Source: CAZMRF01 sp964568735
Lineage (GTDB): Bacteria > Acidobacteriota > Polarisedimenticolia > JACPZX01
Direction of reading: 5' to 3'
DNA: 64,000 nt
NCBI GenBank assembly: GCA_964568735.1
Contig: CAZMRF010000007.1
Coordinates: forward strand, 1 to 64,000
Below are positions 1 through 8,321 of this stretch, piece by piece. The position numbers and the translations under genes were made by a program. Below the pieces are notes generated by a model. The model was not told where the DNA came from. It did no database searches and saw nothing but the letters and a program-made list of their open reading frames with translations. How positions within the stretch are numbered: the first letter of the stretch is position 1; each line of letters begins with the position of its first letter.

Positions 1-1608
1 GCCGACGGCTTTGAGACCTACGGGGTGACCGGGGTCGCTCTCATCACCTTCATCCTGCTCGCGGTGCCGGCGCAGAGCGCGGAGTTCGCGTTTCCCGTCC
101 AGGTCCAGCTCCTGGTCTGGATCTTCCTGATGCGCATCATGATGATCGTCACGAGCGGCGTCTCCTACGCCCTCAACCAGACCCTCGCGCACCGCCGGTA
201 CGCCAAGGCCACCACGATGAACTTCGAGGCGCCTCTGACCTCGCTGGTCTGGATCACCTCGCTGGTGTCGGTCGGCGTCACCTACCTGCTCTCCTGGCTG
301 ACCATCCCGGATCTGGCGGGAGACGGAACGCTGTGGTGGAAGCTCGCCACGATCATCTCGTGCGGCACGCTCGCGGGAGCGATGATCCCCGAGGTCGTGA
401 AGGTCTTCACCTCGACGAAGTCCGGCCACGTCAAGGAAATCCTCTCCGCCTCGCGGGAGGGGGGTGCCTCGCTCAACATCCTCTCGGGCCTGTCGGCCGG
501 GTACTTCAGCGTCTACTGGATGGTCCTCCTCGTGGCCGGCCTGATGGCGATCGCCTACGCCGTCAGCACGGCGGGGCTGGGCGCCATCATGCTCGCCCCG
601 GCGGTCTTCGCCTTCGGGCTCGTGGCCTTCGGCTTCCTGGGGATGGGTCCCGTCACGATCGCCGTGGACTCCTACGGCCCCGTGACCGACAACGCCCAGT
701 CCGTCTTCGAGCTCTCGACGATTGCCGAGCAGCCGGGCGCGGCCGAGGCGATTCGCAAGGAGTACGGGTTCCTGCCGGACTTCGCGAAGGCCAAGGCCTA
801 CCTCGAGGAGAACGACGGGGCCGGGAACACCTTCAAGGCCACGGCGAAGCCCGTCCTCATCGGCACCGCCGTGGTGGGAGCGACCACGCTCATCTTCTCC
901 ATCGTGGTCGTGCTCACCCACGGGCTCACGCAGAACGTGGACAAGCTCTCGATCCTCCATCCGCCCTTCCTCCTCGGCCTGCTCGCGGGCGGCGCCGTGA
1001 TCTACTGGTTCTCCGGGGCCTCGATCCAGGCCGTCACCACGGGCGCCCACAGGGCCGTCGAGTTCATCCGGCAGAACATCCGCCTCGACGCGGGGGCCGC
1101 GAAGGCTTCGCTGGAAGACAGCCAGAGGGTCGTCTCGATCTGCACCCGCTACGCCCAGAAGGGGACCACCAACATCTTCCTCGTGCTCTTCTTCTCCACG
1201 CTCGCCTTCGCCTGCCTCGAGCCCTATTTCTTCATCGGCTACCTCGTCTCGATCGCGACGGTCGGGCTCTACCAGGCCATCTTCATGGCGAATGCCGGCG
1301 GGGCCTGGGACAACGCGAAGAAGCTCGTGGAGGTCGATCTGAAAGAGAAGGGCACCCCCCTCCACGCGGCGACGGTCGTGGGAGACACCGTGGGAGACCC
1401 CTTCAAGGACACCTCCTCCGTGGCCATGAACCCCGTCATCAAGTTCACGACGCTCTTCGGGCTTCTGGCCATGGAGCTGGCCATCGAGATGGACCGGACC
1501 TCGACCGCGGTTCTCGCCGGCCTCTTCCTGGCCGTCTCGCTCGTCTTCGTCTGGAGATCCTTCTACGGCATGAGGATCGAGAGCACGACCACCCATCAGG
1601 CGGGGTGA
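1..1608 (+). CDS. hppA: Membrane-bound proton-translocating pyrophosphatase (5' partial)
   Basis: Couples hydrolysis of cytoplasmic pyrophosphate to ion pumping across the inner membrane. The frame is open from base 1, so the start lies outside the window; the last 535 residues are visible, most of the membrane core. Family motifs: ADGFETYGV at the very start, GPVTDNAQS near residue 226 and DTVGDPFKDTSS near residue 462, with many hydrophobic segments between. In GNTFKAT (near residue 275) a Lys sits where K+-dependent enzymes carry Ala; in this family that Lys marks K+-independent pumps (established knowledge), so a K+-independent proton pump is likely. The ending FTTLFGLLAMEL resembles one branch of the family, and the exact ion cannot be read from sequence. 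A dedA gene follows 10 bp later on the same strand. Confidence 0.93.
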   Translation, partial: ADGFETYGVTGVALITFILLAVPAQSAEFAFPVQVQLLVWIFLMRIMMIVTSGVSYALNQTLAHRRYAKATTMNFEAPLTSLVWITSLVSVGVTYLLSWLTIPDLAGDGTLWWKLATIISCGTLAGAMIPEVVKVFTSTKSGHVKEILSASREGGASLNILSGLSAGYFSVYWMVLLVAGLMAIAYAVSTAGLGAIMLAPAVFAFGLVAFGFLGMGPVTIAVDSYGPVTDNAQSVFELSTIAEQPGAAEAIRKEYGFLPDFAKAKAYLEENDGAGNTFKATAKPVLIGTAVVGATTLIFSIVVVLTHGLTQNVDKLSILHPPFLLGLLAGGAVIYWFSGASIQAVTTGAHRAVEFIRQNIRLDAGAAKASLEDSQRVVSICTRYAQKGTTNIFLVLFFSTLAFACLEPYFFIGYLVSIATVGLYQAIFMANAGGAWDNAKKLVEVDLKEKGTPLHAATVVGDTVGDPFKDTSSVAMNPVIKFTTLFGLLAMELAIEMDRTSTAVLAGLFLAVSLVFVWRSFYGMRIESTTTHQAG

Positions 1609-1618
1609 GGCGAGCTGA

Positions 1619-2293
1619 ATGGAAGCAGTGACATGGCTGGTGGACGTCGTCCTTCACATGGACGTTCACCTGGCCGCGTGGGCGCAGCAGCTCGGACCGT
1701 GGCTCTACGTCGTTCTCTTCGCGATCATCTTCTGCGAGACCGGGCTGGTCTTCATGCCGCTGCTCCCCGGGGACTCGCTGCTCTTCGCGGCGGGAGCCCT
1801 CACGGTGCTCGAAGGCTCGCCGCTCGGGGCCGGCCGGCTCATCGTGGTGCTGTCGGCGGCGGCGATCCTGGGTGACGCCGTCAACTACGCCGTGGGGTAT
1901 CGCCTGGGTGAGTGGCTGGTGCACCGCGCCGGAACCCGCCTCGTGAACCCGCGCCACCTGGAGAGGACCCACGCCTTCTACGAGAAGTACGGAAACCGCA
2001 CCATCGTCCTGGCGCGCTTCGTCCCCATCGTGCGGACCTTCGCGCCCTTCGTGGCCGGGATCGGGAAGATGGGTTATGCGAAGTTCGCGACCTACAACAT
2101 CATCGGCGGAATCGCCTGGGTCGCCAGCTTCGTCCTGGCAGGCCACTTCTTCGGCGACCTTCCCGTCGTCAAGCGGAACTTCCACCTGGTGATCCTCACC
2201 ATCATCGTCATCTCGCTGATCCCCGTCGTCTACGAGCTCCTCCGCGCCCGCGCGCAAAGCCGCCGGGACAACGTCCTCTCCCGCGGGGACTGA
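1619..2293 (+). CDS. DedA family inner-membrane protein
   Basis: A 224-residue polytopic protein with the DedA (SNARE-associated) fold. ETGLVFMPLLPGDSLLF near residues 40-56 is the re-entrant Glu/Pro-rich segment, and FVPIVRTFAPFVAGIGKM near residues 135-153 carries the conserved Arg and Pro of the second half. Hydrophobic stretches near residues 20-60, 75-95, 155-180 and 185-205 are consistent with membrane insertion. DedA proteins act in envelope homeostasis, including undecaprenyl-phosphate or phospholipid flipping in characterised members; which lipid applies here is unknown. The start lies 10 bp after the pyrophosphatase stop, so co-transcription is likely. The C-terminus is short and basic (RARAQSRRDN). 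Confidence 0.9.
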   Translation: MEAVTWLVDVVLHMDVHLAAWAQQLGPWLYVVLFAIIFCETGLVFMPLLPGDSLLFAAGALTVLEGSPLGAGRLIVVLSAAAILGDAVNYAVGYRLGEWLVHRAGTRLVNPRHLERTHAFYEKYGNRTIVLARFVPIVRTFAPFVAGIGKMGYAKFATYNIIGGIAWVASFVLAGHFFGDLPVVKRNFHLVILTIIVISLIPVVYELLRARAQSRRDNVLSRGD

Positions 2294-2317
2294 AAGAGAG
2301 ATCACGACCGGGAATCA

Positions 2318-2345
2318 CTGACGAGCGCGCGGTGCTACGCGTCAG
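2318..2345. terminator. Possible hairpin between convergent genes
   Basis: Arms CTGACG (2318-2323) and CGTCAG (2340-2345) can pair across a 16-base loop in the gap between dedA and the convergent acyl-CoA dehydrogenase gene. There is no clear T-tract on either side, and the right arm overlaps the stop codon of the leftward gene. It may act as a weak shared terminator. Confidence 0.3.
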
Positions 2346-3505
2346 AAGGCGCTGAAGCCGGTCAGCTCCCTGCCGATGACGAGCTCGTGGATCGTTTCCG
2401 TGCCCTCGTAGGTGATCACGCTCTCGAGATTGAGCATGTGGCGGATGGCGGCGAACTCGATGCTGATGCCGCCCGCGCCCAGGATGTCCCTCGCGTCCCT
2501 CGCCACGTCGAGCGCCATCCGGACGTTGTTCCACTTGGCCAGCGAGACCTGGGAGTGGTGCATCCGCCCCTCGTCCTTGATGCGGCCGAGCCGGAGGGAG
2601 AGAAGCTGGGCGGTCGTGATCCGCCGGCACATGTCGGCCAGCCGCCGCTGGATGGTCTGGGTGTGGGCGATGGGCCGCCCGAAGACCACGCGCGTGCGCG
2701 AGAACGCCAGCGCCTCGTGCAGGCAGCCCAGAGCGGCGCCGATGGCCCCCCAGGTGATGCCGTAACGCGCCTGGGTCAGGCAGCCCAGCGGCGATGAGAG
2801 CCCCGCGGCTTCGGGGAGGCGGCTGGACTCCGGCACGCTGACGTGATCGAGGAATAGCTCCGATGTGACCGAGGCCCGGAGCGAGTATTTCTTGAGGATG
2901 TCCCGGGCCGAGTACCCCTCCATCCCCTTCTCGACGATGAACCCGCGCACTCCCTCCTCGGTCGTCGCCCAGACGATCGCGATGTCCGCGATCGTGCCAT
3001 TCGTGATCCACATCTTGGCGCCGTTGAGGACCCAGTCGTTGCCCTGGCGCTTCGCGTGGGTCTTCATCGTTCCGGGATCGGAGCCGCCGTCGGGCTCGGT
3101 GAGGCCGAAGCAGCCGATCACCTCGCCGCGCGCCATCCCCGGGAGCCAGCGCCGCTTCTGCTCCTCGCTGCCCCACCGGTGGATCGGGTACATGCAGAGG
3201 CTGCCCTGCACGGAGACGAAGCTCCGCAGGCCGCTGTCGCCCCGCTCCAGCTCCTGGCAGACGAGGCCGTAGGCCACGTTGTTCAACCCTGCGCACTCGT
3301 AGCCTTCGAGATTGCAGCCGAGCAGTCCCATCTCCGCGATTCCGGGGACCAGCTCGGCGGGGAAGCGGTGATCGTCGAAGGCCTTCCCGATGACCGGGAT
3401 CACACGCTCGTCGACGAAGCGGGCCACCAGGTCCTGGATCTGCCGCTCGTCCTCGGAGAGCATCGATCGGACGTCGTAGAAGTCGTGGGAGCTCGGGGGA
3501 TTCAT
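2342..3505 (-). CDS. gcdH: Acyl-CoA dehydrogenase, glutaryl-CoA dehydrogenase type
   Basis: A 387-residue flavoprotein of the acyl-CoA dehydrogenase superfamily, full length for the family. KMWITNGTIADIAIVWA (middle domain) is close to the glutaryl-CoA dehydrogenase signature. The catalytic base is Glu367 within TYEGTETIHEL, matching the Glu position of that enzyme. CFGLTEPDGGSDPGTMKT is the FAD/substrate loop. Glutaryl-CoA dehydrogenase oxidises and decarboxylates glutaryl-CoA to crotonyl-CoA in lysine and tryptophan degradation, passing electrons to electron-transfer flavoprotein. No other gene of that pathway is adjacent, so the substrate is inferred from sequence resemblance alone; a non-decarboxylating member is possible. 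It is convergent with dedA and has its own upstream gap. Confidence 0.85.
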   Translation of the reverse strand: MNPPSSHDFYDVRSMLSEDERQIQDLVARFVDERVIPVIGKAFDDHRFPAELVPGIAEMGLLGCNLEGYECAGLNNVAYGLVCQELERGDSGLRSFVSVQGSLCMYPIHRWGSEEQKRRWLPGMARGEVIGCFGLTEPDGGSDPGTMKTHAKRQGNDWVLNGAKMWITNGTIADIAIVWATTEEGVRGFIVEKGMEGYSARDILKKYSLRASVTSELFLDHVSVPESSRLPEAAGLSSPLGCLTQARYGITWGAIGAALGCLHEALAFSRTRVVFGRPIAHTQTIQRRLADMCRRITTAQLLSLRLGRIKDEGRMHHSQVSLAKWNNVRMALDVARDARDILGAGGISIEFAAIRHMLNLESVITYEGTETIHELVIGRELTGFSAF

Positions 3506-3588
3506 CCTCTCACCGGTGAGTCAGAGGCGGCCATGATGATGGGTCGGGAGGTTTTTCGCCACTCCTGCCCGCGGGCCCCTCGCCGGCC

Positions 3589-5319
3589 TCACCGCTCGAG
3601 CCAGGTGATCCGGAAGCGCCCTCCTGCTTCCCCCGACGTCGCCAGGGAGAGGATCTCGCTCCGGCCGTCACCGTCCACGTCGACCAGCCGGGGGGTGCCC
3701 ATGCCTCTCTCGCCGTCACCGTCCGGGCCGAAGCTCACACCCGCGATCCCCGTGCCGACGGGCGTCGCCCCGGCCTGCCACGAGAGGTCCCCACCGGGAA
3801 GGGACCAGCGGGCCTCGTGCTCCACGAGACCGCTGCCGCTCCGTGCGGGGCGGAGCCCCCGGTGAATCCGGATCCGGCCCCCCGCCGCCAGGATCAGCTC
3901 GGGCAGCGAGTCGCCGTCGAGGTCCATTCCATACGCCAGCGAGTCGCGGCTGGCCTCCTCGACGTCGAACCGCGTCGTGGCCGGAGAGGACTCGAAGCCT
4001 CCGCCGGGAGCGCGAAGCCAGGCCTCGAGAACGACGGAGCTCTCCTTGAGGCCCTTCCAGTAGACGAGGACGAGATCCTCCAGGCCGTCGCCGCTCACGT
4101 CGGCGACAGCCGGGAAGATCCCCTGCCAGAGGTTCGCGTTCGAGTCGACGGAGAGGAGAGGCGGGCTCCCCGCCCGGCTCCGATCCGCTCCTTCGAGAAG
4201 GAAGAGGCGCAGCCTCTTCTCGGCGAAGAGCTTCAGCTTCTCCGCAGACCGAGTCGTCACGAGGAGGGCCGGCCTGCCATCGAAGATCAGGAAGAAGCTC
4301 TCCATCACGTGCTCCGGTTCGGGAAGGCGCGACCAGATCTCCGCCGCGCCGCTCTCACCTCCGTCGAGCGCGTCGAAGAGAAGCGTCCGGAGGCGCCGCC
4401 CGGGCCCTCCGCTCGGACCCGAGGCGAGCCAGAGCCTCCCGTCGGAGCTTCGCCCTACCGGCCGGACGGGGGAGCCCTCGAGGATGAGGCTGGATCGTGC
4501 CAGTCGTGCCTCCAGAGCGAGATCCCTGCTGGAGCGCAGTCCCAGGCCCGCGTGCTCACGGAGCGGGCCGTAGATGCGGAGCCCATCCAGGCTCGCGAGG
4601 GGGAAGAATCCCTCCGTTGCCAGGGCTGGGAACCTCACGAGCCAGGGATCCAGCTCGCCATCTGCCAGCCCGGGCGCGGCGAGAGGAGGTATTCCGGCGG
4701 CCCGCTCCTCTGCGATCCCGCCGTCGCGGATGATGGAGAGCTCTCCCGGCCGGAGCAGCAGGATCTCGTCGATGCCGTCGCCGTCCACGTCGGCGGCATC
4801 AATCCCGAAGGCATCGGCCTGGATGTCCGCGCGCAGCGTGACGAGATCAGGTTCATCTTTGACGGCGAGCTTCACGAGGAGGAGCGGCTCGGGCGGGGGC
4901 TGAGAGTCGGGCGCTCCTGGCGGGCAGGGCTCCTTTCGAGGCAGGTGGGGATCCTCATCTTCAGCCTTCTCGGCGGGCGCCTCTTCGGGTGCCACGAGGA
5001 AGACCACGTCCCGCCCCCCGTCCCCCCGACGAAGCAGCGCGTAGCCCAGGAGCCGCCCGGGCAGGTCGGCATGAAGGAAGCGTCCACCCTCGAATCGCTC
5101 CCGCGTCACGCGGCCGCTCCCGGGGATGCGGGCCGAGATGGGATTGAGTTCTTCCTGCCGCTCCCGGGTGTGGCGGGTCCTCGACCCGTGTTCCTCCCTT
5201 CCCGCAACGGCGGTGCCGGCCCATAGGCTGACCGGAGCGAGGGCGAGGAGGGCCACGGATCTCCAGGCGATCGAAGCGCCCCTCACCCTTCCACGCGGAC
5301 CCAGGCCTGCCCGGCTCAT
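3589..5319 (-). CDS. Secreted FG-GAP/VCBS repeat protein, downstream copy
   Basis: A 576-residue protein with a long basic N-terminus followed by a hydrophobic signal segment (SVALLALAPVSLWAGTAVA). At least four calcium-binding-type loops are spread along it: DADVDGDGIDEIL, DVSGDGLEDLV, DLDGDSLPELI and DVDGDGRSEIL. This is the Asp-rich integrin-alpha-like (FG-GAP/VCBS) repeat pattern that forms a seven-bladed propeller in family members. No enzymatic motif is seen. The start ATG overlaps the stop of the upstream VCBS gene by 4 bp (ATGA), so the two are translationally coupled and probably work together at the cell surface or outside. The ligand is unknown. Confidence 0.8.
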   Translation of the reverse strand: MSRAGLGPRGRVRGASIAWRSVALLALAPVSLWAGTAVAGREEHGSRTRHTRERQEELNPISARIPGSGRVTRERFEGGRFLHADLPGRLLGYALLRRGDGGRDVVFLVAPEEAPAEKAEDEDPHLPRKEPCPPGAPDSQPPPEPLLLVKLAVKDEPDLVTLRADIQADAFGIDAADVDGDGIDEILLLRPGELSIIRDGGIAEERAAGIPPLAAPGLADGELDPWLVRFPALATEGFFPLASLDGLRIYGPLREHAGLGLRSSRDLALEARLARSSLILEGSPVRPVGRSSDGRLWLASGPSGGPGRRLRTLLFDALDGGESGAAEIWSRLPEPEHVMESFFLIFDGRPALLVTTRSAEKLKLFAEKRLRLFLLEGADRSRAGSPPLLSVDSNANLWQGIFPAVADVSGDGLEDLVLVYWKGLKESSVVLEAWLRAPGGGFESSPATTRFDVEEASRDSLAYGMDLDGDSLPELILAAGGRIRIHRGLRPARSGSGLVEHEARWSLPGGDLSWQAGATPVGTGIAGVSFGPDGDGERGMGTPRLVDVDGDGRSEILSLATSGEAGGRFRITWLER

Positions 5320-7001
5320 CGGGTCGAACCGCTGAGGTACAGATCCAGGGAGACGGGGGTCGTCGCTTCCGCGGGATCGGCCTCCAGGAGTCGAGTCACC
5401 ACGAGATCGTCCCGCCCGTCGCCATCCAGCTCCATCACCCTCACCAGGCCGGGGTTCTGCGGCACCTCCGCGAGGCGCAGCTCGAGATCGGGACTCCGGG
5501 CATAGGCGCAGCCGGGCGCTCCTCGATGGATCTCGATGGTCCGCCCCCCCTTCAGCGTCAGGAACTCTCGACGGCCATCCCCGTCGAAGTCGCCGGCGAA
5601 GTTCCCGAGCCTGTCAAACTTCAGGTCGTTGAGGTCGATCAGGATCTTGTCCGAGAGTGAGAGCCCCTCGACCTCCGAAAACCCTCCATCGCTCTTCTGG
5701 CTCCAGATGTGGAAGTCGAGGCCGATCCCGAGCTTCTTCGTCGCCAGGACACGGACGACCTGCAGGACGGAGAAGTCGAGCGCCACGGTGACGAGATCCT
5801 TGCGGCCGTCCCCGTCGAGGTCGCGCAGGGGCTCCGGCTCCCCGCCGGCGAGCTGGCCCTCGAAGGCGTGGCCGATCACCTCGATCTCCTGGTAGGGATC
5901 AGGGTCGACGGTCAGATCGGGCCTCAGGTGATGGAAGCTGACGATGGAGTGAGGCCGGCGGGCCTCGTCGAGATCCCCCTCGCCGCTCTCGATCTCGCGC
6001 AGGATCACGATCTCGGCGGCCCCCCTGCCATCCACGTCGCCGAAGTGGATCAGATCGGGCTCTGCCTCCCCGCCCCGCGCCGTGCGGAGGCACCCGAGGA
6101 GGATTCGCCGGGGCTTCTCGAATCTCCCCCCGCCGCTGCCGCTCAGGACGACGATAGCGTCGTCCCCCTCCGGGTCGGCAGCCCTGAAGAGGAGATCCGG
6201 AAGTCCGTCTCCATCGACGTCCTGGACCCTGGGCAGCGGGTACACACGGCGCATCCTGCCGTGAGGACCTCTCCCCGGGTCGAGAGAGCGGATGCGATCC
6301 GAGGGCTGCGTCGTGAAGCCCTCCGCGGTTCCACGGAAGACGGCGAGCCCGTCCCGGGCGGGCAGGAGGAGATCGAGACTCTCGTCGCCGTCCAGATCCT
6401 CCACCAGCTTCAGTCCGGGCAGGAAAGCATGCGACCCCCGGAGGACCGGCGGCTCGATGAGCAGGGATCGGAGGTCGAGCTCGAGATGCCCTTCGCGCTT
6501 CCCGCTCATGATGCCGGAGATCCCGTCGCGGGTCAGAGCCACGGCGACCATCCCCGCCCGGCCCGGAGGTCCCGCGCTGATCGCCGTGACGTCCAGCGGC
6601 AGGGGCAGGGGCTCCCCCGCCATCCGGTAGGTGCCGTCGGCGCTCCGGAGGTAGGCCCGGAGCTCGCGCCTTTCGGAGAGCGCTGGGACGACCTCCGTGA
6701 GCATGATGAATCCCTCGACCCGGTCGAAGGAGATCTCCTCGTACTCCGTGTAGACGAGAACCACCAGGAGATCCTGGAGCCCATCGCCGTCGAGGTCCGT
6801 GGGAAGCAGCTTCGAGGGCGCGCCCGGCAGAGCGATGCTGACGAGCCGGTGCGGGAGAGGCTCGGAGCAGTTCCCGGGGCCGGTCCCCGCGACAATAAGG
6901 GCGAGGCAGACGATTGCGCGGGCGGGTGGAGAGATCACCCGGGAATCCGGGGCTGGCCGGAGGACCCGCTCGAAAGTGGAAACCTGCGCCTCCCCGGGCA
7001 C
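5316..7001 (-). CDS. Secreted FG-GAP/VCBS repeat protein, upstream copy
   Basis: A 561-residue partner of the overlapping downstream gene. The N-terminal region holds a hydrophobic segment (ARAIVCLALIVAGTGPG) followed by a Cys; export is likely, and a lipid-modified form cannot be excluded. Asp-rich loops include DLDGDGLQDLLV, DLDGDESLDLLL, DVDGDGLPDLLF, DVDGRGAAEIVIL, DLDGDGRKDLV, DFDGDGRREFL and ELDGDGRDDLVV, evenly spaced as expected for a beta-propeller. The true start may lie some codons downstream, because the first 25 residues are not signal-like. No substrate can be named. The pair shares the repeat type but not obvious end-to-end identity, so it is an old duplication or two members of a broad family. 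Confidence 0.8.
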   Translation of the reverse strand: MPGEAQVSTFERVLRPAPDSRVISPPARAIVCLALIVAGTGPGNCSEPLPHRLVSIALPGAPSKLLPTDLDGDGLQDLLVVLVYTEYEEISFDRVEGFIMLTEVVPALSERRELRAYLRSADGTYRMAGEPLPLPLDVTAISAGPPGRAGMVAVALTRDGISGIMSGKREGHLELDLRSLLIEPPVLRGSHAFLPGLKLVEDLDGDESLDLLLPARDGLAVFRGTAEGFTTQPSDRIRSLDPGRGPHGRMRRVYPLPRVQDVDGDGLPDLLFRAADPEGDDAIVVLSGSGGGRFEKPRRILLGCLRTARGGEAEPDLIHFGDVDGRGAAEIVILREIESGEGDLDEARRPHSIVSFHHLRPDLTVDPDPYQEIEVIGHAFEGQLAGGEPEPLRDLDGDGRKDLVTVALDFSVLQVVRVLATKKLGIGLDFHIWSQKSDGGFSEVEGLSLSDKILIDLNDLKFDRLGNFAGDFDGDGRREFLTLKGGRTIEIHRGAPGCAYARSPDLELRLAEVPQNPGLVRVMELDGDGRDDLVVTRLLEADPAEATTPVSLDLYLSGSTR

Positions 7002-7103
7002 CAGGAGCCTCTCCGGATCATGGCTCGGGCCGCAGTTGACGAGCGCCTGTTACGGAGCCCTCTGCGCCCGGGTTCCGCTTCCGTCAGATCCTCGCGGCGC
7101 GCG

Positions 7104-7511
7104 TCACTCCCGTCTCCTCCGGCCCGGGCGGCCTCCCGGCCTCTCCGGCGTACGATCCCCCCTGCTTCGCCCCCCCGCGCGCCCCAGGTGTCTCCCCTCC
7201 GTGTGCTCCCGGAAGGAGTCGAGCTGCCCGGTCCAGAAGGACTCGACCTCGGCGAGCCAGGCTCCCAGCTCGTCGAAGGGCTCGCGCTTCAGCTTGAAGA
7301 GGCGGAGCCTGGCGTCATCCTCGACCCGCTCGGCCTCGATAAGCCCGCTCCTGAGAAGGAGCCGCAGGTGCCGGCTCATGGCCGGCGGGCTCATCCCGGA
7401 CTCCTCGGCAATCTCCCCGGCCCTGCGGGGGCGGCGCCTCAGGAGATCGATCACCTGCCGCCGGTTCGGATCCGCCAGTGCCGCCAGCGTCACATCGATC
7501 GAGGCCTGCAT
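7104..7511 (-). CDS. ArsR-family winged-helix repressor
   Basis: A 135-residue DNA-binding protein. Residues 5-95 form an ArsR-type winged helix: LAALADPNRRQVIDLLRR (helices 1-2) and AEESGMSPPAMSRHLRLL (helix-turn-helix), then a wing ending in RLFKLKREPFDEL. It has no Cys metal-site pattern, so it belongs to the non-metal ArsR group that often sits next to small-molecule-binding proteins such as VOC or SRPBCC proteins. It lies 3 bp downstream of the VOC gene on the same strand and should be co-transcribed with it. A perfect 18-bp palindrome upstream of the operon is the likely operator, giving autoregulation (inference). The C-terminal tail is Arg/Gly-rich and probably unstructured. Confidence 0.88.
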   Translation of the reverse strand: MQASIDVTLAALADPNRRQVIDLLRRRPRRAGEIAEESGMSPPAMSRHLRLLLRSGLIEAERVEDDARLRLFKLKREPFDELGAWLAEVESFWTGQLDSFREHTEGRHLGRAGGRSRGDRTPERPGGRPGRRRRE

Positions 7512-7514
7512 GGA

Positions 7515-7967
7515 TCAGGACTCCCCTTTCATCGCCTTCTCGATCTCCTCCGGGGAGACGTCGCGGACGTGCGTTGCGAATATCCACCGGAAGCCCTCCA
7601 GATCCACCGCCCGGTAGGAGCGATCACCGTAGGGCATGTCCGCGGGCTCGGTCCCGATCGTGGCCCCCGCGGCCCGGGCTCGCTCGAAGTGGCGGTCCAC
7701 GTCGGCCACGTAGCAGGCGATCTGCGCATGTTGAGCCGGCAGGTTCTTCGGGCTCGTCAGCCCCAGCTCCTGCCAGGGCGAGGCCAGGTACAGGACGCTC
7801 CGCCCGAGGGCCAGCTCCGCATGGCCGATGCGCCCGTCGGGCATCGGCAGTCTGAAGCGCTCCTCGAAGCCGAAGGCCTTGCAGAGGAAGTCGATCGCGG
7901 CGGGCGCATCCTCGTAGCAGATGTAGGGGATGATGTCCTGACACCCCTCGGGCGGGTTCTTGACCAT
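7515..7967 (-). CDS. VOC-superfamily (glyoxalase/bleomycin-resistance fold) protein
   Basis: A 150-residue protein of two beta-alpha-beta-beta-beta modules: IIPYICYEDAPAAIDFLCKAFGF at the start of the first, and QIACYVADVDRHFERARAAGA with YRAVDLEGFRWIFATH in the second. This resembles PhnB-like/VOC proteins that bind small molecules or a metal; the substrate cannot be deduced. A purine-rich ribosome site lies a few bases before the ATG. It is the first gene of a two-gene operon with an ArsR repressor, which suggests an inducible function such as detoxification. The upstream region holds the operator-like palindrome 65 bp from the start codon. Confidence 0.88.
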   Translation of the reverse strand: MVKNPPEGCQDIIPYICYEDAPAAIDFLCKAFGFEERFRLPMPDGRIGHAELALGRSVLYLASPWQELGLTSPKNLPAQHAQIACYVADVDRHFERARAAGATIGTEPADMPYGDRSYRAVDLEGFRWIFATHVRDVSPEEIEKAMKGES

Positions 7968-8031
7968 GGGAGTTTCTCCCTGGAAGGCGGCGGCCCGGGC
8001 TTCGGCCTGACCTTCCGCGCTCCGAATATTG

Positions 8032-8049
8032 GTTAACGATATCGTTAAC
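8032..8049. promoter_or_regulatory. Perfect palindromic operator candidate (ArsR/VOC operon)
   Basis: GTTAACGATATCGTTAAC is an 18-bp perfect palindrome about 65 bp upstream of the VOC start. ArsR-type dimers bind AT-rich inverted repeats of this size, so it is the expected autoregulatory operator. The neighbouring bases are the most AT-rich in this part of the window, as in a promoter. Confidence 0.6.
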
Positions 8050-8103
8050 TATTACCTTTGCCGTGAACCACTGTCAAGAGAGGAGAACCTGTTCGGCCTG
8101 CTC

Positions 8104-8238
8104 CCATGGTGGTGCGAAGTCTGTTGCAGCCCGGCCAGTAAGGCATTTGAAACCAGCATGCTAGACGCGATTTCCGACGTGCCGCCAGGGTCTCCCTCCA
8201 TACAAGAGGAGGACACCACAGACTTCGCACCACCATGG
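8104..8238. repeat. Miniature inverted-repeat element or long hairpin
   Basis: Bases 8104-8123 (CCATGGTGGTGCGAAGTCTG) are the exact reverse complement of 8219-8238. The 95 bp between hold no convincing ORF. No clear target-site duplication flanks the arms. The layout fits a MITE-like or other palindromic element; alternatively it is a folded leader before the beta-helix gene. The 354-bp gap 7968-8321 otherwise holds only the palindromic operator and promoter-like AT-rich DNA. Confidence 0.55.
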
Positions 8239-8321
8239 AAGGGATCAAACCGGCGGAAGGCGGCCGGCGTCCAACTCCCCGAGGCCCGATGAACCGCATG
8301 GCAAATACCTTGGAGGATTCC

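Noticed and set aside
5709..8036. 775-codon plus-strand open frame opposite the VCBS and ArsR/VOC genes
   Set aside because: It is antisense to four well-supported genes, its protein is Arg/Gly/Pro-rich without domains, and such long frames are expected in high-GC DNA.
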